DNA from: Sitta carolinensis
Lineage: Eukaryota; Chordata; Aves; Passeriformes; Sittidae
Reading direction: 5' to 3'
Assembly (NCBI GenBank): GCA_032173965.1
Contig: CM063288.1
Coordinates: 11,078,501-11,142,500, forward strand
Length of the DNA stretch: 64,000 nucleotides
The first letter of the stretch is position 1. Each line of letters starts with the position of its first letter. The position numbers were made by a program, and so were the translations under genes. The notes under the pieces are model-generated. The model was not told the origin of the DNA. It did no database searches and was given only the letters and a program-made list of their open reading frames with translations. Positions 12,501 to 27,500 of this stretch are shown here, piece after piece.

Positions 12501-15500
12501 CTGCACCCCAGCTGAGATCACAGGTAGTACTGATAAAACAAGGTCTGTGTAGAGGCACAGGTACACACATCTTTGGAATTAATAAGCAGAAATGTCATAG
12601 CAAAAGGACAGAATATAACATCCAGTAGATGCCAATTTAAATTCTAACATCTAATGGAAATTATAGTTTTTAATTGGGAAACCACAAAAAGAAGTTCTGA
12701 AAATGAGGGAGACGTGCACATCTGAAAGTCTTCTTTAAATGGTACATATTGTAGTGATGGGAAACTGCTTTTTATTTCATGCATCTGTAAATCACCCAGG
12801 GTGCTGTAAATCCTGAGTGCTATACAAACAAGCTTATTCCAGTAACTTGGCAACTGAGTTACAAATCCAACTGGTCAACTAGACAGGAACTCAAAAAAAA
12901 AGAGATGCAGTTTTAGAAAAGTAAGTCACAGAAACAAGTAAAATCAGAGTTCAGAAGTGGTTTTTGTTTTTTATTTCACACACTAAATAGCGTATCTCAT
13001 ATTCCAGCTCATGGGAGACAGGATAGCAGGCAGATACCACCTATTAACAGGGACCATTTGTTTTCCATCACAGAGACCTTGTGCTGAACAAACACAAACC
13101 ATTACCATGATTTTATACTGCAGAAGAACAGCTGCTGAAGTTACAGCAAATGTTCTTTCAATTAAGACAATCTTAATGACAGTCACTGGAAATGAATATA
13201 AGGATCTGAAAGCACTGACAAAAAAAAAAAAAAAAAAAGAAGAGATGATTCATCAAGAAGCTAACATTATGTCCTAAAGAATAACAACTAACTTGGATAG
13301 GCATACACTGGAGAAGTGTGTCATTGTACTAAAAAACAAACAAAAACTAAAAAACTTTTTCTTAGGAAAGGGAATTAATTAATTGCCTATGAAGTTTTGT
13401 GCAAAGTTGTGTATCCAAGACAATGGCAGCTACGGACATCAACAACGGAACTGGGCTAGGTTTCTTAAAACATGACACTAATTGAAATAGTTTAAATATG
13501 TGTGTGTGCATTAAGCAGCTATTTCTCAGGTTGACCACTGCAAAAAGATCAGCAAAGGCAAAAAGCCCATCCAAAGCACAGCTGTTTCATAGAACCGGCC
13601 AGGAGCTGCTGCATCAGGAGGCTCAAGCCGTGTTTCATCATGTCATGCTCATGCTTGGGGTGTGAGGTAACCCTTACTATTCCCTCAGCACTCATTCTAC
13701 TGGCCAGGAAGGAAGCAAGGACTAAAATGTGCCTTGATAACAGCACTGAGGATGTTACCAGTTAGATGACTTGGGACTGATGGTGATACAGTGGCTTAGC
13801 AGAAAGGGTAGCAAAAGTGGCAAGAAGGAAGGTTCCTACCGGGCTTATGTCCTACAGGCCTTTAGCTACCAGATGGCAAATTACATGCCCACATCCCAGA
13901 AAGAGACTTCCTCTTCTCCCAGCCACAAGCTGTGGCAAAAGCTTTCTACCAATCAAAAAAAGAAAAAGGGGGGGCAGGGGGAAGTTAGGAATTCAAACAG
14001 GGAAGTGATTTAAATGACAACTTTCACCTGGTGTCCTCAGATGAGCTCGCAATGCAGCAGAAGGACACTCAACTATCTCTGACATACAATTTCCCAGAAT
14101 TTTTCAGGATGTTCTGCAACATGTTTATCAATTCACTCTTAAATTATACCATCACTAAATGTGTAACTACAGAGCCTGATACAAATAAAATGAAATTGAT
14201 GGAAGGACCCCAATTGGCAAATATATCTTGGCTGATTTTTAACAAAAAATATGAAATATTACAATTTCTTTAAAAAATTAGTTTTCAGATAAATTTGCAC
14301 AGGAAATGCTGTATCAAGTGTAAGCAAGTGGTAGAGTATCTCCTTCCAAAGTCCTCTGCCAAAATCTCTTGAACTCTGTACATTTTGTAACAGTTTTCTT
14401 CTGAGAAACACTCAGCCAAAACTCACACAAATTTTATAAACAGGAGAGTAAATACAATGAAATATATTCTCTTGGGAGCAGCACACAATTAAAGCAAAAC
14501 CTATGGAGATCTAGGGCACTTACATTTATAACTGTATCCCAAACATCAAAGTGAAAGAACAATGCCTCATGTGGATGCAGGCTTTGTTGACTTTAGTGCT
14601 TCAGTATCCCCATGACCAATTTGAACAATTCAAGTTAGTTCCTGCCAAAATCTAAAGTCCATTAAAGTAGAATGAAACCTCCCTATAATCTAACTCTTGC
14701 AACTGGCCATGGTAAGAAAAGTCATGGAAGATGTAACCCTTAACTTTTCCATGAGAAACATGACTCCCTTAAGGTAAGACAGTAAATTTTACTGTAATTC
14801 GCTTATGGGAATGAAAAACCACAGTAGAAGAAAGATGTCTCTGTAGTGCACATTTATAACATCAGTATGTTTCATTGTCTGGATTTCCATTCCAGCACGC
14901 ACTGATCAAATTGCTATCTCATGATATAGTTTTGAAAGCAACCAAAAATCTGATCAAATTTGATTTGTTCTACATTCTTCTCATGAGAAAAGCAAGCGGA
15001 ACTTGCTTTGAAAGCAGAGCATTCACTTTGGAGAATTAAGAAGTGAAAAAATTACAGAGTAAGCCTCAAGAAATAAAAGAGGAGAGGGCTGGAAATTACA
15101 CAGTATTTGAGGTTTGCCATCGATGGATATTTAAAGTGCCTAGATTCATAGATATTCATCCCTGAAATGCTCTTCCCAAATCTCAAGCACTGGATACTAT
15201 TGAACACTGTTTTTAAAAAGAAAATAACCTCCTAAATTAGTTCTTCTTTAAGCACTCTTCTATCTGTGAAGTTATAGAAGCTGTCAGCAAAACAGACGTC
15301 ATTATTCCCACCTTATGAGTGGGAAAAGCACAGCAGGAGTTGGAGAAATGATTTGCACACAGCTGTAAGCAGGTTAATGTTTTCAGGCCACTCTTTTATC
15401 CTCTGGGTCCCCCTGCCTTACACTTACCAAGCACACCTGGTTTATAGTAAAGAAATTAAACTGAAATGATAAACCAATCAGTACTATATTATTAACACCT

Positions 15501-18500
15501 CTCTTTTTCTGTGCTTTTTAGAGAGGACACAGAGACAGATGTGTTTATAATGTTCAATCTGTTGAACCTGAAAATAAAAGCGTGGGCTGCTTAACCTAAA
15601 TATAGTCATCAACTTATGGAGTTGCCACCATATTCAGTGTCTGCCATGCAGCACTAGAAAAGATTTTATAAAGCAAACTTCTGCTGAATGTGCTCATAAA
15701 TATTAGAATATTCTTGATATGCTACACTGAAAACATTCAATCTGAGCTGCGAGCAACTAGTGTTGCATATCAATTTTTGGAAAATGCTAGTATTTGTATC
15801 CAGAAATCCTACCAGCAATACAAAGTGGCGAGATACTGAAACTGGCAATACAATGTCTTACGCAATTATTTTGGGTCGAAGTATCCCATTGTACATAAAT
15901 TCACATAATGAAGTTCAGTACAAAGCAAACTAACAATGAACTTGGCAAAGAGAAACAGATCAGCAGCTGCACTGGGAATTCAATGGAGAAAACTATTTTA
16001 ATGCTCAATATGTACATAAAATTGTCTTTGAAACTGAAATGCAAATAATATACATTAAAATTAAAATTTCTTAAAATAAAATTCAGGCTTGCTTAAAATA
16101 TAAACCAGTTCCAGAATCAAGGTTTTTGGAGAGCTGTGATTAGCTGATGAGAGGTGTTTTAGACAGATGATATAGTCGCTGGCACTGTATCATTATTGCC
16201 TTGCTTTCTTTTTTCCCCACACTGGCTGTTATAGTTCATATATATCTAACTCTGAATACACTTTTTATAAAGTCTTTTGGAGTTATATTAAGAAGTCAGC
16301 AAATGACACAAAACTTGTCTTCCTCCATGGGAGGGGGAAAAATGGAGTGTATTATGCAAATACAAAGCAATGCAGGCATTACTCAACACAAACAATGCTA
16401 AACAGTATAATTTAAAACCACAAATGCAGTCATTGATTTTTAATATCTGCATTAAAGGTCTCCATTCTAAGTAATTACATTTTGTAGGAAATATCTTTAA
16501 ATTATGTTGTGCCTATTTAAAAGGAATTAGGAGAATATTATACAAACAAGGTGAGGAAAATACATTATGCTGTGACCATTTTTTCAAATACCTTCCCTCC
16601 CCCAATATTTAAAGCAGACATTACTAAAACTCCTACAAAGAACACCAATTAAAAGAGGGGTTTGGTTAGCTTGTATTTTAAAAACAAATATTTAGAGATT
16701 ATTTTCCTTTTCTTTTAGGGTGGATAATTGGCCAAACTCTCTTATCTTTTTTATGCTTCCATAAAAACACATCCACCTACTGTTTGCACTGAGCCCAGGT
16801 GGGAGACAAGCGGAGGGTTTTCAAAAGAGGGGGATGATCCTGTGTCACCCAATATCCACATGTTAAAATGACTGATTTTGGACCTGGGGAAACCACTGTC
16901 AGGGTGTGCCGATAGATGCAAACTTCATTAAGGAATCAAGCAGCTGTTAGGTGAGATCAGCAGCTGATGATGTTGCCTAATCAGCCTTCATCTCTGTGGT
17001 GCAGCCTGCCTTAACACTGGGCCAGTACAAAGGCTCCCATAAGGAGTCTTGTCTCCTCCCCAAAAATGACCATCCTGTCCTGTGGAAGAGCTGCCTTTTA
17101 ACTGTACCAGCAATCCTTCAGAGCACGTGGGTATTTCAGCAGTTCCCAGATATTGCTGAAGATGGCAACGCTTGTGGCTTTGTAGGGCAAAGCCTGACTT
17201 CTTCAAGAGAACAACACTGGAGGCAGGGCCAAGAGAGGGAGGGGAGGTCCCTCTCAAAATGGGAGCTACATGGCTGGAAGGGAAAACCTCTCTGGAAGAT
17301 CAAATGTACACCCCCACAAGTTTCCATGTCAGTTTTGAACCCTGCTTGCTCTGCTTCAGCACCTGAATAAGGCTGAAACTGAGGACTGAGATCCATCACT
17401 GGCTCTGAAGCACTGCCAAGCCCAACACTTGTGCTCTTTGCCACAGGACAGGAGGAAGGACCCTATGAACCTTCTGGCAACATCAAAACCTGACCTCATT
17501 AACACAACCCCTGCTTTGCATCAGGTGTCCAGTGCTGCCTGCAAAGTGGCTCTGGAATACAAAGTATTTTATGGACCTTTTCTGGAATAAAAGAAAAAAA
17601 ATAAAGAGAAGGAAGAGGAAAAAGAGAACACTATAAGTAAAAGGAAATAAACCAAAAAATTTTAAAAGATTAATGAGGGAAGAGCCCCACAATATCTGCT
17701 TTTGTTTTGCACATCTTCCAGCTCTACAAAAAAGACAAAGAGAATAACTACTTGGCACTCCACTGTCAACACCTGTCCAGTGATATGCAGAGTGACTTCC
17801 ACCCCTACCAGCTACCACTAATGACTTCCAAAAGCTGCCAGCGCACAGCCTGCATTTGACCTCCTAGATTTGTACTCCGATACACTCAACATCTCAAACT
17901 TTTAATTAAAAGGAGAAGAAAAAAAAAAAGAAGTTAATCCAAATCAATTCAAATGTACCGTTTCTCCCAATTAATGTGAATGCAGAGGTCATCATCATGT
18001 TGCATCATTACATTGAGGAATAATCTAGCATGAACTCCTATAAATTAGCTTAAATAGCTTGTGTGTTTTCATCCATAACAGCATATTTCATAAAGATATA
18101 GCACTGCTTTTCTGTGTACAAGGAACTAAATTGAACAGGCACATTACATCTACTTTATAAGAACTTTAATGAGAAAAGCTGGATACGAACCTTCCCACAC
18201 TGCGTATCTATGAAATTTAAACAGAAGAAAAAAGAGATCTTATTTTCTGGCTGCACATTAGACTCTGATGCTTTAGACTGCCTTTTTTGGAGGAATGCAC
18301 CAAATTTCTGACAGTTCTATTCAAAACAAGCTTGGGTTTTAAAGAAAAGGGTCCAGTATTTATAGTGACATGTATAAAAAAATGCACTGACAGAAAACTC
18401 TGATAAATAATTACAACTTAATCTAAGGAATCATACATTTTAAGAGAAACGGTAATTGCATGAAAAGTACAACCTAATCCCTATATCTGAATCAAGGGAT

Positions 18501-21500
18501 GATAGTTTAGGACACTATATATCAAACCTCAAATACCCTACCTCCTTTTATGTCCCGACAGTGAATCGCCTTTCCAAAAACACCAGCACAATGCACCTAC
18601 ATGCTATAAACAAATAAGAATTCTTATAGAAGCTATGTTGCATGCCGAATTCTTTAGAAAAAAAACAATAAAATAAAATCAGAGAGAGCTCCATCAGTTT
18701 TGTTTTGGAACACTGGCGAGTACGTACATAATGACTTTCCCCTCTTGAAACATCTCTGCTTCATTCTTATGCATAGACTTGAAGGGTCATTTATGCATTT
18801 GGCTTGTTGCATCAATTCAGAGGATAGAGTTACTGTAAAAATTTACATTACTGCAGGCTTGTAGTGATGAGCAGGCAAGCACGAGAAAAAAGCTTTTATT
18901 GCTTTTATTTTAGATTTGATGGAAATGTGTAGTCATTTAGTATGACAACAGCCATCATGAAATTTGATTTGTTTATTGATTAAATTATGTTTTATTTAAA
19001 CAGAATTTTTGAAAGCATTGAAATTTCAAGATAAACCACAAATTTGACCTATCTATCCAGATGGTGTTGCTCCTGAATTGATCATGTATTTCAATTTGCT
19101 GTACCCACTTTAGTTTATAGTTGTGACATTTGCAGTGAACCAAGGACACTTACCGAAACTCAAACTTAATTTGAGTAAAGCACTATTCTATATACTACTC
19201 TCGCCACCAAAGTCTTTTACTAAAAATGGGCGAAAAAAAGTTTTTATTTCTCCTAGAATGCATAAATTGCTTGTAACAAAGATGGCACTTTATTTAAAAT
19301 GGATTTATAGGCTTCTTTACTAAATAAATATATTTTTGAATCTTGGTGGCTTAGGTTTTACTTTAAGTTGCTACTCTGTTGAAGGTCTTGGAATCATAGG
19401 TGGATCAGTCTGTTGGTGCAGATAAGAAGATGAAGGACAGATTTTTAAGAACTAAGCAGTGCTAGCTTCCAACTAAGGGTACAGCTCACTTGCAGCCCAA
19501 CTAGACCTCTGAGGTTTTCCCCCACTCCTGCCAACAGCCTTTTTTCCTATCTTTTTGAGGCACAGGCTGAGTTAATTTTGGGCTGGAAGAGTTCCCTGAA
19601 CCTGCATGTAGGTACAAAAAAAGAGGACAGCACTGTGCAGGGACAGATTTAGATGGCTGAAAACACTTCGGGTCACCTTGGTTTGAAATGCACCACGTAT
19701 TTCAAATAACTAATGCAAGTTTCAAGGCCCTAAATTCCCAGACATGTCACTGTTTCTTATATGCAACACTACTCTCATTCATCTGATTTTTCTTGATTTA
19801 TTTCTCACTTCGGTTACTCCAAAGGACTCAAAACAGAAAAACACTTAGTCTCCAAATCAAATTTAAATGTGTATTTGGGGTTCTTGTTATTGGGTTATTA
19901 AAGTTTTTTATCTTTTTATGAAGTTATTCAAAGCCAGCAAAGATATTTCAAGTTCAATAGACTTCCTAAACATTTTTTTTCTTAAAACTACTGTATTACT
20001 AAAGATACCAAGCCAGGTTAAGAGATAGCGAAGACTGCAAATATTTGCCTGCAATATCAATTATAAAGAATAGGAATTAAAATAATTGTTGATACCTGTG
20101 GTTAAAGGCAGATGAGTGACAGTAGTTAGACAGGTGAGAGTGAACCAGGTTGATGCTAATGTTGCTCCAGATAAAAGTAGCAGCAGTATGAACTTCAGCA
20201 TGCCCCTGATAAAATCTGCAAATCTAACATAAAAGCACACATCAGAGCAGTACAAATGCTGATTTTCATATTATTTAAACATGATGCTTGACAATTAATT
20301 CAGTATATTCTCATTAAACATTTTGGAGACTATAAAAACAATTTTAAAATAATTTCTCATTTCCAGAAATAGAAAACAGGTATTCTTATAGAATGGTGAT
20401 ATTTCTAGCTGTCAAGCTGAAGAGCCATGGATTTTTTAGCTGTCAAGAAGTAACAACCAAACCAGAACAATTCTCAAGCAATTCTCAAGGCATCAAATGA
20501 AAACACTGGAGGAAAGGTTTTTTTCTTCTGCATTTGTTGGACACAGTATTTCACCACTACTTCCATCGCTGTTTTGTCAGCATTTGCCAGTCTCCCTTGG
20601 CAGACACAGAGCTCCATTAGCATATGAGGAGGCTGCCACGTTTCATTCAAGACATGGTTAAGTGTCAAGATTCATTCCTGTGGGAAATGGAAAAACTCCA
20701 AACATTTCCAAAGAGTCCCTAGTTGAAGATGACAAGGAACAGCTTCTGAACCCTTGGATGCATTGGTGATGAAGCTCGTGTGGCTTATGCAAGGAAGGAA
20801 CTCTTTACACAGGGGGTCACTTTGCCAGTGGCTGTTTTGGGTTGAAAAGTTCCAGAAACAACACACTTGGTGCTACTCCTGCTCTACACAGACCCTGCTG
20901 ACAGACTGGGGAGGACAGCCCCACAAGTCCTTGGGCAGTCTGGCTGTTACATAGAGGGAATTGTGATCTTTAGACCACCTGATGTTACAATTGCTTTTTT
21001 CCTCTTTTTTTTCCTTTTTCTTTCAAGGAGACAGAATGCTTTTGAGCAGTACTCGAGTGGCATAATTATCAGTGCAACTGCTCTTTTCAAAGGGGATGTC
21101 AACCTAACTACCAGGAAAGATATATTAGAAAAGGCAATGTCATTTATTCATGAGTAATTTTCTATAATCTCCTGCTTAGGAGATGTGATTTTGGAATGGA
21201 CAGGTTAGGTATGTATTTCTAAAGCATATCTTCTGTCCCCACAGGCTCCTACCTTGATTAGGCTAATGGCAGCATAATCCACCTAGTTTGGTCCATAATG
21301 AAATTTGTCTGTCCATCAGCTAACTGCCTTCTCTGCCTTGACCAAAATCACTCTATAAGCAGATACCTTACAGCTTACTTGATAAAACAGGAAATGCTAC
21401 CAACATTTTAAGAACTTCCAAATATACTGTAAGAGACGTAGGAGTAATGCAGTCAAACACTCTCCGCTCCCCCAAACCAACTTCTTTCCTTGTATTTTGA

Positions 21501-24500
21501 TTCTCCACATGCCTGAATTCCATATTGAATTTAGCAGTGACTAATTCAATAGGCAGTAGAGAGAGATCAATGCTGCATATAATCTTAGAAGTTTATGACT
21601 GCAGTGTTCAAGTGGCTTATGCATTCATCTCCAATAGCCAGAGGTCAGCTGCTATTGGTGGATTTTTTTCTGACAATCCAATTGAGGAGTCAGTATCACC
21701 ACACTCACTCTCCTCTTTAATTATTCTTTGGGATCACTAGGGTCAAAATCAGCAATTTTAAAAGCTTTGCAGAAGCATCTTAAAGTGTAAACTTCCAGCT
21801 TATTCCACAGAGACTCCCGCTTTGCTGTTGGCAGACAACATCACTGTCCTTACAGGCAAGGGCAGTGACGTAGATCCTGTCTAATGAAACAATGTGAGAA
21901 ATATCATCCTTCTGGGAGGAACATTTACAGACTCCAGGTATGGGGGTGATCTCTAGGGGATCCTCGGTCTCTATCCCACCACCAGGGTTATTGGGGGTGG
22001 GAGGTTGATAAGCATCTAGGCCATTCATGACAGCTAAGTGGAGAAAATACCTACCTTTACCAACACTGCAACTCTTCCTGACACAAAGATCCCAATTTGG
22101 GTAGCAGTGTGCTCCAAAGAGTTCTCAGATATCACAGAACTCCAAAAGGGTCAAATGCACCCCAAACTAAAGGTTTGTTCAGCTATTGGATTCAGCTAGC
22201 AATAGAAATAATAGAAAAAAAAAATGACATAATAACCAAGCCTGAACTTGGGAATTGAAGGACTTCTGTTTCTTGTATGGTTACAGGAGAATAAAGAAGA
22301 CTGTAAATCTAGTCTACTCTTCATAATACTTGCTTCAATCAAAAAATATGAGAAATTACTTTTTATACTCAGACCCTGTACCTGATTTCAAATCTTTGTT
22401 CTGTATAAATCTTTCATCCTCCAGCATGTAAGGGATTATCTGCAGCTGCTAAAAATGTAGGCACAACAGGAGAGAAGGTGTATACTTTGCCAGACACAGA
22501 CCTCTGAGCCTACTGCTGGTAACAATCTCCAGCCTCCCAGCAGATCCAGCCCTAGGCTGTATCCTACAGTTAAAATCACAAACCTGCACTGCTGACAACA
22601 CTGTCTGTTGCTAAGGAAATTATCACCATGCCATAAAGTTTCAGCATTTTGACTACACTGCAGGTTAGAAGCAGGAACTGAAACTGAGCCGCAGAGGACG
22701 AAACCTCAGAAATATCTATGATCCTTGGCAAATGTGGGAAAAAAATTTAAAAATCTGAGAAGAGGGAATAGATTTATGTTTCCATGCAATTATATGAATG
22801 CTGCTCTTTGACACTGCTTCTCTTCAAACTAGTAACATTTGAAAGCTGCCAGCAAAGGGTACAGCACCTACCAGCTGCCCAAAATAGGCCAGGCTTTTCA
22901 ATTACAAAAATGCATCAAACACATTAGCTAACCATGTAAGTTCATGGCTATCAGGACAGCAGTGGGTGGAGAGTAGAAGGATTTATATATAATGCTGAGG
23001 AAAACTTCAACTGTTTTGAAAATGAGACAGATAAAACAAATTTCCAAACTGGGCATTACTTTAAATAGAGATAATTTAACACCTACTGTGATGTACAGTA
23101 CCTAATGCTCCAGGGCAAGGCTCAGGTTGTTAAAAATTCTAAATTATAGAATCTGCATTGACAAAAATGGAAGGAACAAATTCCTAAGATGCACCAATTT
23201 TGCTTTGACCAATTAGCAGAAAAAAAAAAAAAAAAAAAAGGAAAAAACCCACCCCAAAACTAACAGCTTCTTGAGAGGTGGTTATGGGAGAGAGCTGCTT
23301 GCTTGGCAAATCACAGTTCTGACACTGAAATATATCAACTTGTCAGCTTTGACAAGAATCATTACTTAATTTTCCTAATTACAACTTTCAGCAGATTACA
23401 GTCAGACTCGTCATTGATTCAACCCTACACAGATAAATGCTGAATAGGCCTAGGAGGGAGAGTCATCCATCAGAAGTGACAAATCACCTCCTCCCTCCCT
23501 TTCTGTATGCAAACCCTCCCATCTGAACTGTGCATCGCCCAAGTTAGAAAGACATATTTGGAGACAGACTGTTGGTATTTCTTAAATTTACTAAATGCTA
23601 CAAAATACAGGTATTCAACAAGGTTTGAAATCAATTTTGAAGCAGTTAAAGGGACTGTCAGCATTTCCTGAAATGTAACCCAGGCAATATATTAAATAAA
23701 TTAATCTACCATAAAGACTGAGATTTGTATGTTGGCATAGAGTCTGCAGATTCTCTCCTAATAAAGTTAAGTGAGCTTCTAAGCTCTACTATTGAAATGT
23801 TGCAAATATAATAGAGATTAATTCATGATGAAAAAGATTAAACTGGCAGTCTACCTGCTTCAACATGCAACCTATGGCATCTGTATAATTTACAGCAGTT
23901 GATTTTAAAGATCTGTTCTCTTACAGAGAAAACACTGTATCTGAGATTGACTAATCAAAAGCAACTCTTTTTAGGGGAAATCAGGGCATGAACTTTGTTT
24001 GGCTAGGTGAAGTCCTTTGGCCTGCATCTGGAGTGGATGGGAGAGGAGTGCTTGTTTCTTTTCCCTAGGTCAGGAGTTTTTTCCTCCCTGTTGCAGTTGC
24101 TAGGCAGCCTGCAAAATGTCAGATGTGAAAACTCGCATTTCTTTATGCATTTTGTACTCCGATGAAGCACAGCAAGCGAAAAAAAGAGTTTCAAAAAGAA
24201 AAAAAAAGAGAGTCCTAAAAAGATCACTCTCTCCATCCACAACACCATGACAATGCAACAACTGCAGATATGCACATGTGCTAAACTCACTGTGGAACTG
24301 GAGCCTGAAGAGTGGACAGAGAGAAGCCAGGACAATGCTCAGATATCCCAAAGCAAGGGGAACATGTGTTCCCCCTCCTACCCATGTTTCCTCCCTCCCA
24401 CCATCCCTTTTCCTGAAGAAGGCCTCAATGAAGAAGTGGCAGCCTTTTGGAAGGGCAATCCATTTCTTGCTGTTCCACTTCCCATGTCATCAGCATTCAC

Positions 24501-27500
24501 AATGGCCAGAGACAGATGTGTCTGGATTTATAAAAAGCATACATACACCCTACTGTAGACCATAGGATACAGCAGAAAATAGTTAGGCTATGCAGGAATC
24601 CAGCAACCTGCCCAAAATGGGCCCAGATTAATTTCTCTGTAGAGGAACACAATATTATTGTGGGTAGGCTGCCTGTGCTACTTTCCCTATATCCCTTTGG
24701 AAATCAATATGCCCAAAAGTGTTAATGGAAGGCGACAGACAATCATTTCTTATGTTTTCCAAATACCTGGCAGCTGAATTCACCAGAGCTGTCTTTAAAA
24801 GCAGAATATAGGAAGCCACTGTCAGGAACAAGAATCTGACTTCCAAATTCAGGTATACACATGTGGAGTTCTCGATCCCCAGCAACCACTGACATGGTAC
24901 AAATTACTGCTTTACTAGAAACACATTATAACCCCAAAAGGAATTTTTCTATTTCAAGTGTCTGGAAGATGAGAGAAAACAAGTTCTGTTCTTAAGAGGA
25001 TAAACTAAATGATAATCACAGTTGAAGAAATGGAGAAGGACCTGCAATTATTCCTACCTTGCCATTGCTATGCCAACAACACAACCTCCAACTATAGACC
25101 AAAATCCAATCCAGCCTGCATCCACCTGACATGGAAAACAAAACAAAACAAAACATAGAGAAATGTGTTAAAGCTGAGAAAATAAGATGATGTTACTTTC
25201 AAAACAAATGTTGTGCAGGAGCTCCAAACTGCTAACAACAACTCTCTACAATAATCTGGAGTAAAAGGCTTTTTCTGGGAAAGGAAATAAATTCACCACA
25301 AGAAAGTATGACTAAGTAGTCTATGCCCTAAATGTGACCTCTCTTTATGGAATCTGAGAAATGTCCTCTATTTTTTTATAATACTCTATCAAAAGCTTAG
25401 AAATCATCTTCTCCCCACTTCATCTTTTCCACTAGGCAAACATTCTTTTCTTTCACTAGAGCTGCAGCAGCCAACAATACTCCCATTTTTTTTACCTACC
25501 TCTTCCTCTTGTCAAAAGGTGCGTACAGTTCTGAAAACACTCACCACTGATGGACAGTCAGCAGGAAGAATTGTGCAGTTTGGGATGCCAAAGCTACAGC
25601 TCATTTTGTTTAAAATTTCAGGGAGTAAAGTGGTCCATATATATTAATAGCATGTTAAACATAAAAACTTGATAAAACTGCATGCTATGCAAAATAAAAA
25701 CTTGCCACTCACAAAACAGTGTAAGTGTTTATCAGTCAGGAGATACTTACCTGGCTTACATGAAGGGGTGTTAATATCAAATCCAGAACACCAGACCAGC
25801 CAGAGAAAACACCCAGTGGTATCGCATAGGCTAAAGCAATCATCAAGAATCGGAAATTGCTGTGAAGATAAAACATTGCCATTAGCCTCAGCTTATATTA
25901 AAAACTGCACCAAGATTAGCCAGGAAAGTAAATCACCCCCTAGAATCTATATTCTGCCCATCGAGAAAAACGGCAAAGGTCTGAAGGAGGAGTGAGCAAG
26001 GGAAAACAGGAAAAGTATCCAGCCATGTCTCCAAATTTCCAGTGGCTGATATGTTACTACCTTAGCACTCTAATAATAGAAAAAGCCAGTCTCTCCACAT
26101 AGTTCAAAGATTTCTATAACATGCTGGGCTCCTGTTTCTCTTTTCTGCAAGTAATTCTTCCATGAATTGGTATGGGCAACCTACTTGGCCTATGTGTATC
26201 TTAGGAATAACAGGCACTAATTTAAAAGATTAAAAGCTTATTTCAAAAATAAAATCAGAGATTCATCCCTCTTGAACAGCACTTAAAATTTTTTTTAAAA
26301 AACCCCAATCTGTTCTAATTCTCTTTATTTTGGTGAAAGGCAAGGAAAGCTCTGGAAATGAGGCAGATACAGTTGCAAGAGTAGAAAATTTTGACAATTT
26401 GAACTAGCAAAAACCAGAGCCAGATATAATATTCTACTCTAATTAGTTTACTAAATAATACTCTACTCTAAAACATGTTTGCTTTTGACTCCAATTATTC
26501 AACCTTTAGTATTTAATCAAGGAGAAACAGTCAAAGCTGTATCATCACCTTCAATGTATAGAGCTAAACAGGAATTTAACCAACAATTTACTCCACTCAC
26601 CATAATTGAAAGCAAATGTAAAATCCTTGCTAAGAGACATCCAAGTTTTCCTCGAAAATATTTCAAATGGGAAAGAAAATATACTTTGGAATCTGAAAGA
26701 GCGATATTTTAAACTGAAGAGATTTTACAGCAATTCCAAGGTCAGTTATCCCACGGGATATCTGTGTAACCTCAAACGTGGCTCCCTCTGGTCTCAAACA
26801 ATTTACATAAAATTGATCCTGATCAGTACCAGTTCCTTGGCAAGCAGTGGCAATTTGATAACACACAGTTATAAAAGCCAAGAGGGAGAGAGAGAGATTC
26901 AATTACTCTCCAAAACATTCATAAGCTTGCAGCTTACACTGTTTTACTCCCTTGGATGCTGCACACACAACACACCAGCAGTGCTTTTTGCACTGTTCTT
27001 TTTCACACAGCCTCTTCTTGAATAACGCACTTCCATCCCTTGAACATATCGTCCGCTTTCAGTATCATTCTTGTCAGATTTATCTTTTAATGCAAAGCAA
27101 AACAACTCCCAAACTTTCAGCTCTTCTAGACATCAGTTATATTTCTCTGAATGCTACTGTCTTCCTGACAACTTTTTTTTTTTCTTTCTTAAGAATGCCA
27201 AAATTTTATCCTGTTCTATCTTGTATCACCTTGGCATTTGATGCTATTTAATACTATCTGTATGAAAGCATGTCAACATCCGTAGAATAAAATAAAAGGG
27301 AATTTTGCATGGACCTTATAGAGCCATATTGTAGATTGCTAAGAGGAAACAAGTCTGAATGCAGTGTTCTGAAATAACACTTGGTGAATATTCAAAATCT
27401 TTGGCTACCTGGGCCTCAGCTTCATTAAAGAGCTGTTTTTGAGGGAGAACTTTGTCCTCTACTTGATCAGCATTTTCTGTGGTGTATTCGTTTTCTGTAA

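Noticed and set aside
13220..13238. Poly(A) run as the tail of a processed pseudogene
   Set aside because: The upstream sequence gives no protein similarity and I saw no flanking target duplication.
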